From Nocardia australiensis (GTDB lineage: Bacteria > Actinomycetota > Actinomycetes > Mycobacteriales > Mycobacteriaceae), in the NCBI RefSeq assembly GCF_020733705.1, contig NZ_JAJFZM010000004.1, forward strand, positions 243,932-307,931: 64,000 nucleotides of DNA, read 5' to 3'. Each line of letters begins with the position of its first letter. Position 1 is the first letter of the stretch. The notes beneath the pieces are model-generated. The model worked only from the letters and a program-made list of their open reading frames with translations, ran no database searches and was not told where the DNA came from. Positions 24,374-32,546 of this stretch are shown here, piece by piece. Both the position numbers and the translations under genes were made by a program.

Positions 24374-25885
24374 CTGGAAGCCGATGCCCGGCAAGGGGAT
24401 AGACCGGACGGGCTGGCACCGTTCGCGCTGGTAGGGGTCGGGGCGATTGCCGCGACCGCGACCGTCGCCCTGCTGCTGTCGCTCGGACGATACGGATTCT
24501 TCGGTGACGAACTGTATTTCGTGTCCGCCGGGCGCAGGTTTGCCGCCGGGTACGCCGATCAGGGACCGGTGGTACCGGCGATCGCGCGTCTGATGGACCT
24601 GATCGCACCGGGATCGCTGATCGCGTTGCGGATTCCGGCGATGCTGATCACCGTCGCGGCGATCTTCCTCAGCGCGCAGATCGCGCGAGAGTTCGGCGGC
24701 TCTCGCGGCGCGCAGGTGCTGACCGCGACCGCGTATGTGACCTCGTCGTTCCTGCTGGTGCAGGGAAGTCAGTTGGCTACCAACACTATTGACACCGCAT
24801 TGTGGGTGCTCATCAGTTGGTTGCTCATCCGTTGGGTACGCACGCGACGCGACGGCCTGCTGATGTGGGCGGCATTGGTGACGGCGATCGACATGCAGGT
24901 GAAGTGGCTGATCCCCTTCTTCTGGATCGCGGTGGCGATCGGCGTACTGGTCTACGGCCCGCGCGAGCTACTGCGGCGTCCGGCACTGTGGTTCGGCGCG
25001 GCGATCGTTGTGGTTTCGGCCGTTCCGAGCCTGATCTGGCAGGCTGAGCACGACTGGCCGCAGCTGCGTCTCGGAGCCGTGGTGGCGGCGGAACAGGACG
25101 GAATCGGTGGTCGCTACATCTGGCTTCCGCTGGCGATCGCCGCGGCGGGATTGTTCGGCGCGGTACTGCTGCTGTCCGGCATATGGACGCTGCTACGTTC
25201 GGAGTCGCTGCGCCCGTACCGATTCCTCGGTTTGGTTCCGATTCTGCTGACGGTGGCCTTCATACTCACCGGTGGTCGTCCCTATTACGCTGCGGGCGTC
25301 TATGCGGCGGTCATGGCGGTCGGCGCGGTGCGGTGGACGCAGAGCACCGCTCGCTGGCGGCCCTTCGTCGCTGTTCCGCTGATCGCGGCATCGGTCGTGC
25401 TGGTGGTGTTTTCGCTGCCGCTGCGGCCCACGTCGCAGATCGAGCCGTTCGACAGCCAGTCCGGCAATGGAATCGAGTTCCTGTTCTACGCCAAGTTCGG
25501 TTGGCCGGAACTGCGCGATGCCACCGTAACGGCCTACCAGGCACTCCCGGAACCGGAGCGCGACAACTCCGTGGTGGTCACCGATTCCTATTGGCAGGCA
25601 AGCGCTCTGGACGTAGATCGTGAGCGGTTGGGGCTGCCCGCGATCTACAGTCCCAACCGCGGCTTCGGATACTTCGGCACCCCACCGGATTCCGCGACGA
25701 CGGTGCTATGGGTCAGCGATGACGACACCGAAGCGCGCTCCGTCTGCGGCACGGTAACGCCGGTCGGCCGCGTCGACGCCCGCCTCGGGTACCCGGGTCT
25801 CACCCGCGACGTCACGATCTGGCGCTGCGAGCACCCGCGCCTGCTGTGGTCGCAAATGTGGCCGGACCTGCTGCGTCTGGACTGA
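24374..25885 (+). CDS. GT-C membrane glycosyltransferase, ArnT/PMT-like
   Basis: A polytopic membrane protein of about 500 residues with repeated hydrophobic segments. It carries the GT-C hallmark FFGDELYFVSAGRRFAAGYADQGPVVP, an acidic pair in the first extracytoplasmic loop as in ArnT and protein O-mannosyltransferases. Such enzymes move sugars from polyprenyl-phosphate donors outside the membrane. Start problem: the first canonical start in frame (GTG 24521) would cut off membrane helix 1 and the conserved acidic loop. From the in-frame stop at 24299 to 24521 there is no ATG, GTG or TTG. CTG 24374, a few bases after the TetR stop and 12 bases after GGGGAGAG, is my choice. Acceptor unknown. 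Confidence 0.75.
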   Translation: MEADARQGDRPDGLAPFALVGVGAIAATATVALLLSLGRYGFFGDELYFVSAGRRFAAGYADQGPVVPAIARLMDLIAPGSLIALRIPAMLITVAAIFLSAQIAREFGGSRGAQVLTATAYVTSSFLLVQGSQLATNTIDTALWVLISWLLIRWVRTRRDGLLMWAALVTAIDMQVKWLIPFFWIAVAIGVLVYGPRELLRRPALWFGAAIVVVSAVPSLIWQAEHDWPQLRLGAVVAAEQDGIGGRYIWLPLAIAAAGLFGAVLLLSGIWTLLRSESLRPYRFLGLVPILLTVAFILTGGRPYYAAGVYAAVMAVGAVRWTQSTARWRPFVAVPLIAASVVLVVFSLPLRPTSQIEPFDSQSGNGIEFLFYAKFGWPELRDATVTAYQALPEPERDNSVVVTDSYWQASALDVDRERLGLPAIYSPNRGFGYFGTPPDSATTVLWVSDDDTEARSVCGTVTPVGRVDARLGYPGLTRDVTIWRCEHPRLLWSQMWPDLLRLD

Positions 25886-26017
25886 TCTCCGCGATGACCC
25901 GGATGTAGACAGGGCCCGACGACAATTGTGCGATGTCACCGACACCCCGATTCGCGGACCAGGACCGAGTAGCACAGTTGTGGAGTGCTACTCGGCGGCT
26001 CCGGCTGTGGGCATGAC

Positions 26018-26755
26018 TCAATTACGCGCGGTGGTAACGGAATTGAGGATCACGTCAGTAGCCGGCGCACCGTCGGCGGAGCCGTCCTGGACGCCCGCGG
26101 CAGCGATATTCGCAATAACGTCCAGCCCGCCGGTGATTCGGCCGAACGGGGTGTAGTTCGGCGGCAGCGTCGTGTCCTGGTAGACGAGGAAGAACTGGCT
26201 CCCATTGGTGTTCGCGCCCGCGTTGGCCATGGCGACCGTACCTGCCGGATACGTCGCGCCCTGCAGGTTTTCGTCCGGGACGTGATAGCCGGGGCCGCCC
26301 ATGCCCGAGGCCGTTGGATCGCCGCACTGGAGGACGAAAATGCCCGCGGTGGTGAGGCGGTGGCACTTGGTGCCGTCGAAATACTGTTCGTTGGAAAGGA
26401 ATTGGAAGGAGTTAACCGTGCGTGGTGCGTGCGCGGCGTCGAGCGCGATGGTTACCGTGCCGCAGGTGGTTTCCAGGGTCGAGGTGTATTCGGCACCGGG
26501 ATCGACGGCCAGGCCGGGTTCGAGCTTCCATTGCTTGCCGTTGGGTTGACCGGCGAGCGCCTCGGAACAGCCCGCACCCGTTGCCTTTTCGAGCCATGGC
26601 CCGGTATCGGCCGAGGCGACGGCGGGCGCGGATATCGCGAGGGCGGCGCTGAGCGCCAGTAAACCGAGGATGCGCGTCGGGACTCCGAATCGACGATAGA
26701 GTGGCCGGTGCGGCCGATCTTGGTCGAGTTGCCGCGCCTGCAGTTCGCTACTCAC
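26018..26755 (-). CDS. Secreted cyclophilin-type peptidyl-prolyl cis-trans isomerase
   Basis: A 245-residue protein starting at GTG 26755 behind a strong AAGGAG. A Sec signal peptide (ILGLLALSAALAISAPAVASA) follows an unusually long basic N-region. The mature domain is a cyclophilin: VNSFQFLSNEQYFDGTKCHRL, then GYHVPDENL, GTVAMANAGANTNGSQFFLVY and TPFGRITGGLDVI. It should assist folding outside the membrane. The extra cysteines (AGCSEAL, TTCGTV, TKCHRL, LQCGD) could form disulfides. The Shine-Dalgarno overlaps the stop codon of a small ORF just upstream, suggesting an operon. Confidence 0.9.
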   Translation of the reverse strand: MSSELQARQLDQDRPHRPLYRRFGVPTRILGLLALSAALAISAPAVASADTGPWLEKATGAGCSEALAGQPNGKQWKLEPGLAVDPGAEYTSTLETTCGTVTIALDAAHAPRTVNSFQFLSNEQYFDGTKCHRLTTAGIFVLQCGDPTASGMGGPGYHVPDENLQGATYPAGTVAMANAGANTNGSQFFLVYQDTTLPPNYTPFGRITGGLDVIANIAAAGVQDGSADGAPATDVILNSVTTARN

Positions 26756-26769
26756 CGGGAGGAATCTCC

Positions 26770-27117
26770 TTATATGGGGTTGGGCACCGGACGATGCTGC
26801 CGCGCATCATTCCATCTCACCGTGGCGAGCGTGGGGTGTTGGCGCGAGACGGTACAGATCTGATCGCTCTCGACGCGGTCGATCAGGTGCCCGGACGCGG
26901 GGTAGGTCGGCGTCACGGCGGTGGCTGTGGCTAGTTCGGTTGCCGGCGCGCACTCGCCGCTACCGGGGCAATCGTCGCCTGGGCGGCAGCCGCGAGCCGG
27001 ATTGCAGTGCACCGAACGGATCAGGCTACTTGCTGCGGCGGCGATCCCGGCCGGAGTGCGATCATCGAGCGCCGCGCCGTTGCCGGTTGCGGGGTAGGTC
27101 GTCGGTTCGAGGGGCAC
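26770..27117 (-). CDS. Hypothetical small cysteine-containing protein upstream of the cyclophilin
   Basis: A possible 115-residue protein from GTG 27117. The codon third positions are strongly GC-biased like real genes here, and the TAA at 26770-26772 overlaps the Shine-Dalgarno of the cyclophilin gene, which suggests coupled translation. It contains VHCNPARGCRPGDDCPGSGEC, a four-cysteine cluster, but no signal peptide and no family I recognise. The start has no good ribosome-binding site. It could instead be untranslated leader or the remains of a gene. I cannot give a function. Confidence 0.35.
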   Translation of the reverse strand: MPLEPTTYPATGNGAALDDRTPAGIAAAASSLIRSVHCNPARGCRPGDDCPGSGECAPATELATATAVTPTYPASGHLIDRVESDQICTVSRQHPTLATVRWNDARQHRPVPNPI

Positions 27118-27240
27118 CGGCTCATTCTGCTTCGGGCACCGGAGCCTAAACCATCGGCGGTACCGAGGTTTATGGATACGAAACTGTTTCCGCAAACTTG
27201 TAACACAACCGAATTGGTTCGAGGTGAAGTATAACAAAGC

Positions 27241-28080
27241 ATGGGAATTGTTCGAGCTGCGCTCGTCCAGACGAACTGGACGGTCGACAAAGAGTCCATG
27301 ATCAAAGCGCACGAGGACTATGCCCGTCAGGCCGCCGCGCAAGGCGCGAAGGTGATCTGCTTCCAGGAGTTGTTCTACGGCCCATATTTCTGCCAGTTAC
27401 AGGACGTTGAGTTCTATGCCTACGCGGAATCGGTGCCCGGCCCGACCACGGAGCGATTCGCCGTGCTGGCAAAGGAATTGGGCCTGGTGATGGTGCTTCC
27501 GGTATATGAGCAGGAACAACCCGGACTGCTATACAACACCGCGGCGATCGTCGATGCCGACGGCAGTTATCTCGGCAAGTACCGCAAGCATCACATTCCG
27601 CACGTCAATGGATTCTGGGAGAAGTTTTACTTCCGCCCCGGAAATCTCGGCTGGCCGGTGTTCGACACCGCCGTGGGCAAGGTCGGCATCAATATCTGCT
27701 ACGACCGGCATTTCCCGGAAGGCTGGCGGGCGCTGGGGCTGGCGGGCGCCGAAATAGTATTCAATCCATCGGCCACTTCGCGCGGGCTTTCGAGCTATTT
27801 ATGGAAACTCGAGCAGCCCGCCTCTGCGGTCGCCAACGAGTACTACATCGGCGCGATCAACCGGGTGGGTATCGAATCGGAGTACGGCGACGACGATTTC
27901 TACGGCTCCAGTTACTTCGTCGATCCAGAGGGCAAGTTCGTCGGTGACGTCGCCTCCGATTCCGCTCCGGAACTGGTGATTCGCGACCTCGACATGGATC
28001 TGATCAAAACTGTCCGCGACCGATGGGCGTTCTATCGTGATCGTCGCCCGGACGCGTATGGACCGATGGTTGCTCCGTGA
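27241..28080 (+). CDS. Beta-ureidopropionase / N-carbamoyl amino acid amidohydrolase (nitrilase superfamily)
   Basis: A 279-residue nitrilase-superfamily enzyme with the full triad: E43 (ICFQELFYGPYF), K116 (YRKHHIPH) and nucleophile C153 (INICYDRHFPE). FNPSATSRGLSSYLWKLEQPASA and the C terminus match beta-ureidopropionases, which hydrolyse N-carbamoyl-beta-alanine to beta-alanine, CO2 and ammonia, the last step of reductive pyrimidine breakdown. An N-carbamoyl-D-amino-acid hydrolase role is the alternative. It heads an operon with dihydropyrimidinase (17 bp later) and an F420-type oxidoreductase. The upstream gap 27118-27240 is AT-rich near the start and probably holds the operon promoter. 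Confidence 0.9.
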   Translation: MGIVRAALVQTNWTVDKESMIKAHEDYARQAAAQGAKVICFQELFYGPYFCQLQDVEFYAYAESVPGPTTERFAVLAKELGLVMVLPVYEQEQPGLLYNTAAIVDADGSYLGKYRKHHIPHVNGFWEKFYFRPGNLGWPVFDTAVGKVGINICYDRHFPEGWRALGLAGAEIVFNPSATSRGLSSYLWKLEQPASAVANEYYIGAINRVGIESEYGDDDFYGSSYFVDPEGKFVGDVASDSAPELVIRDLDMDLIKTVRDRWAFYRDRRPDAYGPMVAP

Positions 28081-28096
28081 GGCTGGTGATATCGAT

Positions 28097-29518
28097 ATGA
28101 CAAAGACCTTTATCTACGGCGGCACGGTGGTCTCGGCCACCGGATCGCAATTGCTCGACGTGCTGGTGGACGGCGAAACCATTGTCGCGGTCCTACAACC
28201 CGGTGCCACCACGCTGGGAGCCGATCTCATCCACTCCGCGGATGTGGTCATCGACGCCACCGGTAGATACGTGATTCCCGGTGGCGTGGACGGGCATACG
28301 CATATGCAGATGCCCTTCGGCGGTACCGAGGCGTCCGATACCTTCGAGACCGGCACCAGGGCGGCGGCCTGGGGCGGCACGACCACCATTATCGATTTCG
28401 CCGTGCAGAAGCCGGGCGAACGAGTGCAGGACTGCCTCGGTGCGTGGCATGAGAAGGCCGCCGGGCAGTGCGCCATCGACTACGGATTCCATCAGATCAT
28501 CGGCGACGTGAACGGCGAATCCCTCGAGGGCATGAGCGAATTGGTGGCCGATGGTGTCACCAGTTTCAAATTGTTCATGGCCTACCCGGGAGTTTTCTAC
28601 TCTACCGATGGTCAGATCGTGCGGGCCATGCAAGCGGCGGGCAACCTCGGCGCATTGCTGATGATGCACGCGGAGAACGGGATCGCCATCGACGTGCTTG
28701 TCGAACAAGCGCTCGCCCGTGGCGAGACCACGCCGTATTTCCATGGCGTCACCCGGCCATGGCAGCTCGAAGAGGAGGCCACCCACCGCGCGATCATGCT
28801 CGCCCAATTGACCGGGGCGCCACTGTATATCGTGCACGTATCGGCCAAACAGGCGATGGAACAGATCATGGCCGCACGGGGAAACGGGCAGAACGTATTC
28901 GGCGAGACCTGCCCGCAATACCTGTATCTCTCGCTCGAAGAACAGTTGGGTGCACCGGGTTTCGAGGGTGCCAAATGGGTATGTTCGACGCCGTTGCGGT
29001 CAAGGGCCGAAGGCCATCAGGACGAGCTGTGGCGGTATTTACGCACCGGCGCCGTCACTTCCGTCAGCACCGACCACTGCCCGTTCTGTATGAACGGTCA
29101 AAAAGACCTGGGCGTGGGCGATTTCAGCAAAATTCCCAATGGCATCGGCGGCGTCGAACACCGCGTGGATCTGATGTTCCAGGGTGTGCGCAACGGCCTG
29201 ATTTCGCTGGAACGCTGGGTCGAGGTGTGCTGCACGACTCCGGCCCGAATGTTCGGCATGTATCCGCGCAAGGGCGTAGTCAGCCCCGGCGCCGACGCCG
29301 ACATCGTGATCTACGACCCGAACGGTCACACCAGCATCGGCATGGGCAAGACCCACCACATGAATATGGACTATTCCGCATGGGAGGGCTTCGAGATCGA
29401 CGGGCACGTCGACACTGTGCTCTCGCGCGGCCGGGTGATCATCGACGACGGCGAATACCGGGGCAGCACCGGACATGGCCGCTTCATCGCCCGGGAACTG
29501 TCGCAGAACCTGATCTGA
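28097..29518 (+). CDS. hydA: Dihydropyrimidinase / D-hydantoinase
   Basis: A 473-residue cyclic amidohydrolase. Metal ligands are in VDGHTHMQ; the carboxylated lysine is in VTSFKLFMAYPGVF; later ligands are in MMHAENG and STDHCPF. This is the dihydropyrimidinase/hydantoinase/allantoinase fold, and the neighbouring beta-ureidopropionase points to opening of 5,6-dihydrouracil, dihydrothymine or hydantoins. ATG 28097 is the start beside homology. It is the second gene of the three-gene operon. Confidence 0.93.
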   Translation: MTKTFIYGGTVVSATGSQLLDVLVDGETIVAVLQPGATTLGADLIHSADVVIDATGRYVIPGGVDGHTHMQMPFGGTEASDTFETGTRAAAWGGTTTIIDFAVQKPGERVQDCLGAWHEKAAGQCAIDYGFHQIIGDVNGESLEGMSELVADGVTSFKLFMAYPGVFYSTDGQIVRAMQAAGNLGALLMMHAENGIAIDVLVEQALARGETTPYFHGVTRPWQLEEEATHRAIMLAQLTGAPLYIVHVSAKQAMEQIMAARGNGQNVFGETCPQYLYLSLEEQLGAPGFEGAKWVCSTPLRSRAEGHQDELWRYLRTGAVTSVSTDHCPFCMNGQKDLGVGDFSKIPNGIGGVEHRVDLMFQGVRNGLISLERWVEVCCTTPARMFGMYPRKGVVSPGADADIVIYDPNGHTSIGMGKTHHMNMDYSAWEGFEIDGHVDTVLSRGRVIIDDGEYRGSTGHGRFIARELSQNLI

Positions 29519-29557
29519 CGACACCAAACGCATCCGATTCGAAACGGAGAGTGCCGC

Positions 29558-30595
29558 ATGGATATCGGTGTGGTGCTGCAATGCACACCCCCGGCCTCGC
29601 GGGTGGTCGAATTGGCCAGACTGGCTGAGACACACGGCTTTTCGCATGCGTGGACCTTCGACTCGCACCTGCTGTGGCAGGAGCCGTACGTCATCTACAG
29701 CCAGATCCTCGCGGCCACCCGCAGAATTTCGGTCGGCCCGATGGTGACCAACCCGGCCACCAGGGACTGGACGGTGACGGCGTCCGCCTTCGCGACGCTC
29801 AATGACATGTTCGGTAACCGCACCGTTTGCGGCATCGGCCGCGGCGACTCCGCCGTACGCACACTCGGCGGCAAGCCGACGACGTTGGCAACTCTGCGGG
29901 AATCCGTCGAGGTGATCAGGGAACTCGGTAACGGGCGCAGCGCCCGGGTCGGGGACACCGTAGTGCGATTCCCGTGGGCGGGTGACTCGGAACTCGAGGT
30001 CTGGGTCGCGGGCTACGGTCCGCGCGCGCTGGCACTCATCGGTGAAGTGGCCGACGGCTTCATCCTGCAGCTGGCAGACCCGGACATCACGGCGTGGACC
30101 ATCGCGCGGGTGCGGGCGGCGGCCGAAGGTTCGGGCCGGGATCCGGAATCGGTGAAAATCTGTGTCGCCGCACCGGCTTACGTGACCGACGGTTCCGAGG
30201 CCGCGACCGCGCACGCCCGCGAACAGTGTCGCTGGTTCGGCGGCATGGTCGGCAACCATGTCGCCGACATTGTGGCGAAATATGGCTCCGGCGGCGATAT
30301 TCCGTCGGCACTGACCGAATACATCGCGGGCCGGCACGGATATGACTACAACGAGCACGGCCGCGCGGGAAATACCCATGCCGATTTCGTGCCGGACGCG
30401 ATCGTCGACCGATTCTGTCTGATCGGCACGGCTGACGAGCAGGTCGCGCGATTGCGTGAACTCGAAGAACTCGGTGTCGACCAGTTCGCGGTGTATCTCC
30501 AGCATGACGCGAAGACCGCCACGCTGGACGCATACGGTGAATTGGTCATCCCGCACATCGCGCACCCGATCACGGCGACGGCGGTGGCCGAATGA
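29558..30595 (+). CDS. F420-dependent LLM-class oxidoreductase (TIGR03842 type)
   Basis: A 345-residue luciferase-like TIM-barrel protein. MDIGVVLQCTPPASRVVELARLAE at the start, FDSHLLWQEPYVIYSQILAAT and GNRTVCGIGRGDSAVRTLGG match the TIGR03842 group, which is confined to F420-producing actinobacteria. ATG 29558 follows GAAACGGAGAG. It is the third gene behind beta-ureidopropionase and dihydropyrimidinase. No dihydropyrimidine dehydrogenase (PydA type) is visible, so this enzyme may supply the missing redox step (pyrimidine to dihydropyrimidine or the reverse) with F420. That role is inference from context. Confidence 0.85.
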   Translation: MDIGVVLQCTPPASRVVELARLAETHGFSHAWTFDSHLLWQEPYVIYSQILAATRRISVGPMVTNPATRDWTVTASAFATLNDMFGNRTVCGIGRGDSAVRTLGGKPTTLATLRESVEVIRELGNGRSARVGDTVVRFPWAGDSELEVWVAGYGPRALALIGEVADGFILQLADPDITAWTIARVRAAAEGSGRDPESVKICVAAPAYVTDGSEAATAHAREQCRWFGGMVGNHVADIVAKYGSGGDIPSALTEYIAGRHGYDYNEHGRAGNTHADFVPDAIVDRFCLIGTADEQVARLRELEELGVDQFAVYLQHDAKTATLDAYGELVIPHIAHPITATAVAE

Positions 30596-30699
30596 CCGCC
30601 CACATGGCCACTGTCGTGGCAGCATGTTGCGAGCTGATCGGCAGGATGTCGACCGAGCGTGGCATTCACCAGGCCACCGCATCAGAGGGCGCGCGATGA
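30592..30699 (+). pseudogene. Short ORF remnant between the F420 enzyme and a truncated permease
   Basis: A 35-codon frame beginning with ATG that overlaps the preceding stop (ATGA) and ending in TGA that overlaps the next ATG (ATGA). Both overlaps are what one sees at the borders of an intact operon gene, yet the frame is too short for an ABC transporter subunit. It looks like the head and tail of a larger gene, perhaps the transporter ATPase, joined by an internal deletion. Identity of the parent gene is a guess. Confidence 0.4.
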
Positions 30700-30839
30700 G
30701 CGCGGGGACGCGGGCCAGGCGGGCCGGGTACGTGGTCGGCGTGCTCGCGCTCGTGGTCGTTGTGTGGGAGCTGGTGAACCGATGGCCCGGTCAGTGCGGG
30801 GTCAGCGCGATCACGACCCCGCCCTGCTGCCAGGTCTGA
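30696..30839 (+). pseudogene. Truncated ABC transporter permease (first ~32 codons)
   Basis: The frame opens with AGTRARRAGYVVGVLALVVV and continues VWELVNRW, the N terminus and first membrane helix typical of SsuC/TauC-like ABC permeases. Such permeases often follow hydantoin or pyrimidine catabolism genes. After RWPGQ, homology stops exactly where the oppositely oriented DUF385 gene ends (its stop is at 30791), and the frame ends at 30839. So a deletion or insertion has removed the rest of the permease and whatever lay beyond. The uptake system of the pyrimidine operon is therefore lost, at least here. Confidence 0.65.
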
Positions 30840-31294
30840 TACATATCGGCCTTGTTCGGTGTCCCATCGGCGGCGAACCCGATGCCGTTGAACTTCGCAT
30901 TGGCGTGATTGTCGGCGGCGATGATCTCGTAGAGCCGCATTACGTCCTGCTCATCGGTGTAGACCACGGGATCGAAGGGCTGCGCGGCATGGCCGAGTAA
31001 CACCTCGACCGTGTTACCTGCCTGCAGATTCTTCACCCACGGCCGCAGTGTGGTACCGATCAGGAGGGTGCCTTCGTGACGGGTGTAGGCCACGGGCACG
31101 TTGTACACCTTCCCGGTCTTGCGCCCGACCACACGCAACATAAGCAGCCGCTTCCCGACCACACGAGAGATGCCGGGGGTATGCAGCAGAATTCGGATAA
31201 GCCAGTTGACCGCGCCTTGATGCTGGCCGATCGGCTCGGCACCGCTCGTCGTCGGGCTGCCGTAGGGGTTCGGAGAAATCGATTCGTCGCTCAT
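30791..31294 (-). CDS. Deazaflavin (F420)-dependent nitroreductase-family protein, DUF385
   Basis: A 167-residue member of the Ddn/DUF385 split-barrel family. VNWLIRILLHTPGISRVVGKRLLMLRVVGRKTGKVYNVPVAY and the WVKNLQAGNTVEV motif are characteristic; the latter forms part of the F420 site. Members reduce quinones or other substrates with reduced F420. The N terminus is an extended polar tail. It converges on the truncated ABC permease and overlaps the remnant frame. A second DUF385 protein is encoded at 33130. Confidence 0.85.
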   Translation of the reverse strand: MSDESISPNPYGSPTTSGAEPIGQHQGAVNWLIRILLHTPGISRVVGKRLLMLRVVGRKTGKVYNVPVAYTRHEGTLLIGTTLRPWVKNLQAGNTVEVLLGHAAQPFDPVVYTDEQDVMRLYEIIAADNHANAKFNGIGFAADGTPNKADMYQTWQQGGVVIALTPH

Positions 31295-31377
31295 ATCTCC
31301 AGTGTCGAACCTGCCGTCGTAGTCGGCCCACTGATACGTCGGATGGGAACGAATCTGCGGCGAGTTACGCTGCGCAT

Positions 31378-31740
31378 ATGACTGGACAGACGGAGATCTG
31401 GCACAACCCGCGATGCACGAAGAGCCGCAACGCGACCGCGTTCCTCGATGCGGCGGGGGTGGACTACACGGTTCGCCGCTACCTCGACGATCCGCCGACC
31501 GTCGCGGAATTGCAGACGGTTCTGCAGCGATTGGATGCCGAACCGTGGGATATCGCCCGCACCGGTGAGCAGATCGCGAAGGATCTCGGTATGTCCGGCT
31601 GGGGGCGCACCGCCACGGACCGCGATCGCTGGATCGAGGCGTTGGCCGCGCATCCCATCTTGATTCAACGGCCGATTGTGCTCACCGGCGGCGGCGGTGT
31701 CGTCGCGCGTGACGATGCGACGCTGCAATCGCTGGCTTGA
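31378..31740 (+). CDS. ArsC/Spx-family reductase-like protein
   Basis: A 120-residue thioredoxin-fold protein of the ArsC family. IWHNPRCTKSRNATAFLD carries the single active-site Cys of glutaredoxin-coupled arsenate reductases, and the C-terminal HPILIQRPIVLTGGGGVVARD is the conserved arginine-containing substrate segment. No arsenic operon (ArsB, ArsR) is nearby, so a true arsenate reductase role is uncertain; many genomes carry stand-alone YfgD/ArsC-like proteins of unknown substrate. It starts at ATG 31378, divergent from the DUF385 gene. Confidence 0.85.
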   Translation: MTGQTEIWHNPRCTKSRNATAFLDAAGVDYTVRRYLDDPPTVAELQTVLQRLDAEPWDIARTGEQIAKDLGMSGWGRTATDRDRWIEALAAHPILIQRPIVLTGGGGVVARDDATLQSLA

Positions 31741-31809
31741 CATCGAGTCTCCGCGCGTCGAGTCCGTGCTGGTCGTCCTCCGATACGTCGTGGCCGTCGG
31801 CACCCGGTA

Positions 31810-32502
31810 ATGTCGGCGTTTATGAAGGTACAACTGCGCCATAGTCCGGCGTCCGGTGTCGCGCGATGCTTCCTCGCCGGTGGCGAACCGATGCGGGTCG
31901 AGAGTGGTGCGATGGTCGCGCATTCGGCCGGAGTCACGTTGCAGGCCAAGGCCGAAGGCGGCATCCTGGCCGGGCTCAAGCGGTCGGTGCTGGCCGGTGA
32001 ATCGTTCTTCGTTTCCACGTTCACCGCACCGCAGCAGGGTGGTTGGGTCGATGTGGCGCCCGCGCTGCCTGGCGACATGTTGAACATGCAGATCACCCAG
32101 GACCGGCCGTTCTTCATCAATCGTGGCGGCTGGATCGCGAATTCCCATGGCGTGCAAGTGGAAAGCAAATGGGGTGGTTTCGCGAACATGTTCGGCGGTG
32201 AGGGCGGTTTCGGTCTGCGTGCGCACGGTGACGGTGAAATCGTTGTCGGGGTATTCGGCGCTATCGACGTGATCGATCTCCAGCCCGGCGAGCCGATCAC
32301 CATCGACACCGGTCACGTGGTGGCCTACGACCTGGCGATGAACTTCACTATGCGTCGCGCGGTATCGGGCCGTTCGATCCAATCCCTGAAATCTGGCGAG
32401 GGTTTCGTCTTCGACTTCACTGGTCCCGGTCGCGTGCTACTGCAAACACGCAATCCGGGCGCGCTCGCGGCGTGGGCCGGATCGTCGGCGTCCTCGGGCT
32501 AA
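31810..32502 (+). CDS. AIM24 / TIGR00266-family beta-helical protein
   Basis: A 230-residue protein of the AIM24 (DUF124) family: EPMRVESGAMVAHSAGVTLQAKAEGGI, LAGESFFVSTFTAP, HGDGEIVVGVFGAIDVIDLQPGEPITIDTGHVVAYD and VLLQTRNPGALAAW. These trimeric beta-rich proteins are widespread; bacterial roles are unknown. There is no signal peptide or membrane segment. It stands alone between the ArsC-like gene and a minus-strand NUDIX gene. Confidence 0.88.
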   Translation: MSAFMKVQLRHSPASGVARCFLAGGEPMRVESGAMVAHSAGVTLQAKAEGGILAGLKRSVLAGESFFVSTFTAPQQGGWVDVAPALPGDMLNMQITQDRPFFINRGGWIANSHGVQVESKWGGFANMFGGEGGFGLRAHGDGEIVVGVFGAIDVIDLQPGEPITIDTGHVVAYDLAMNFTMRRAVSGRSIQSLKSGEGFVFDFTGPGRVLLQTRNPGALAAWAGSSASSG

Positions 32503-32546
32503 CGCGAATCACGCGGGCTTCGGCATATTGCGGCGCCGATCGTCGG

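Noticed and set aside
26770..27342. 190-codon minus-strand frame running across the beta-ureidopropionase start
   Set aside because: Its first third is antisense to the promoter and start of a certain gene; only the part from GTG 27117 has any support, and that is listed at low confidence.
31378..31740. Arsenic resistance operon
   Set aside because: Only an ArsC-like protein is present; no ArsR, ArsB or Acr3 gene is nearby.
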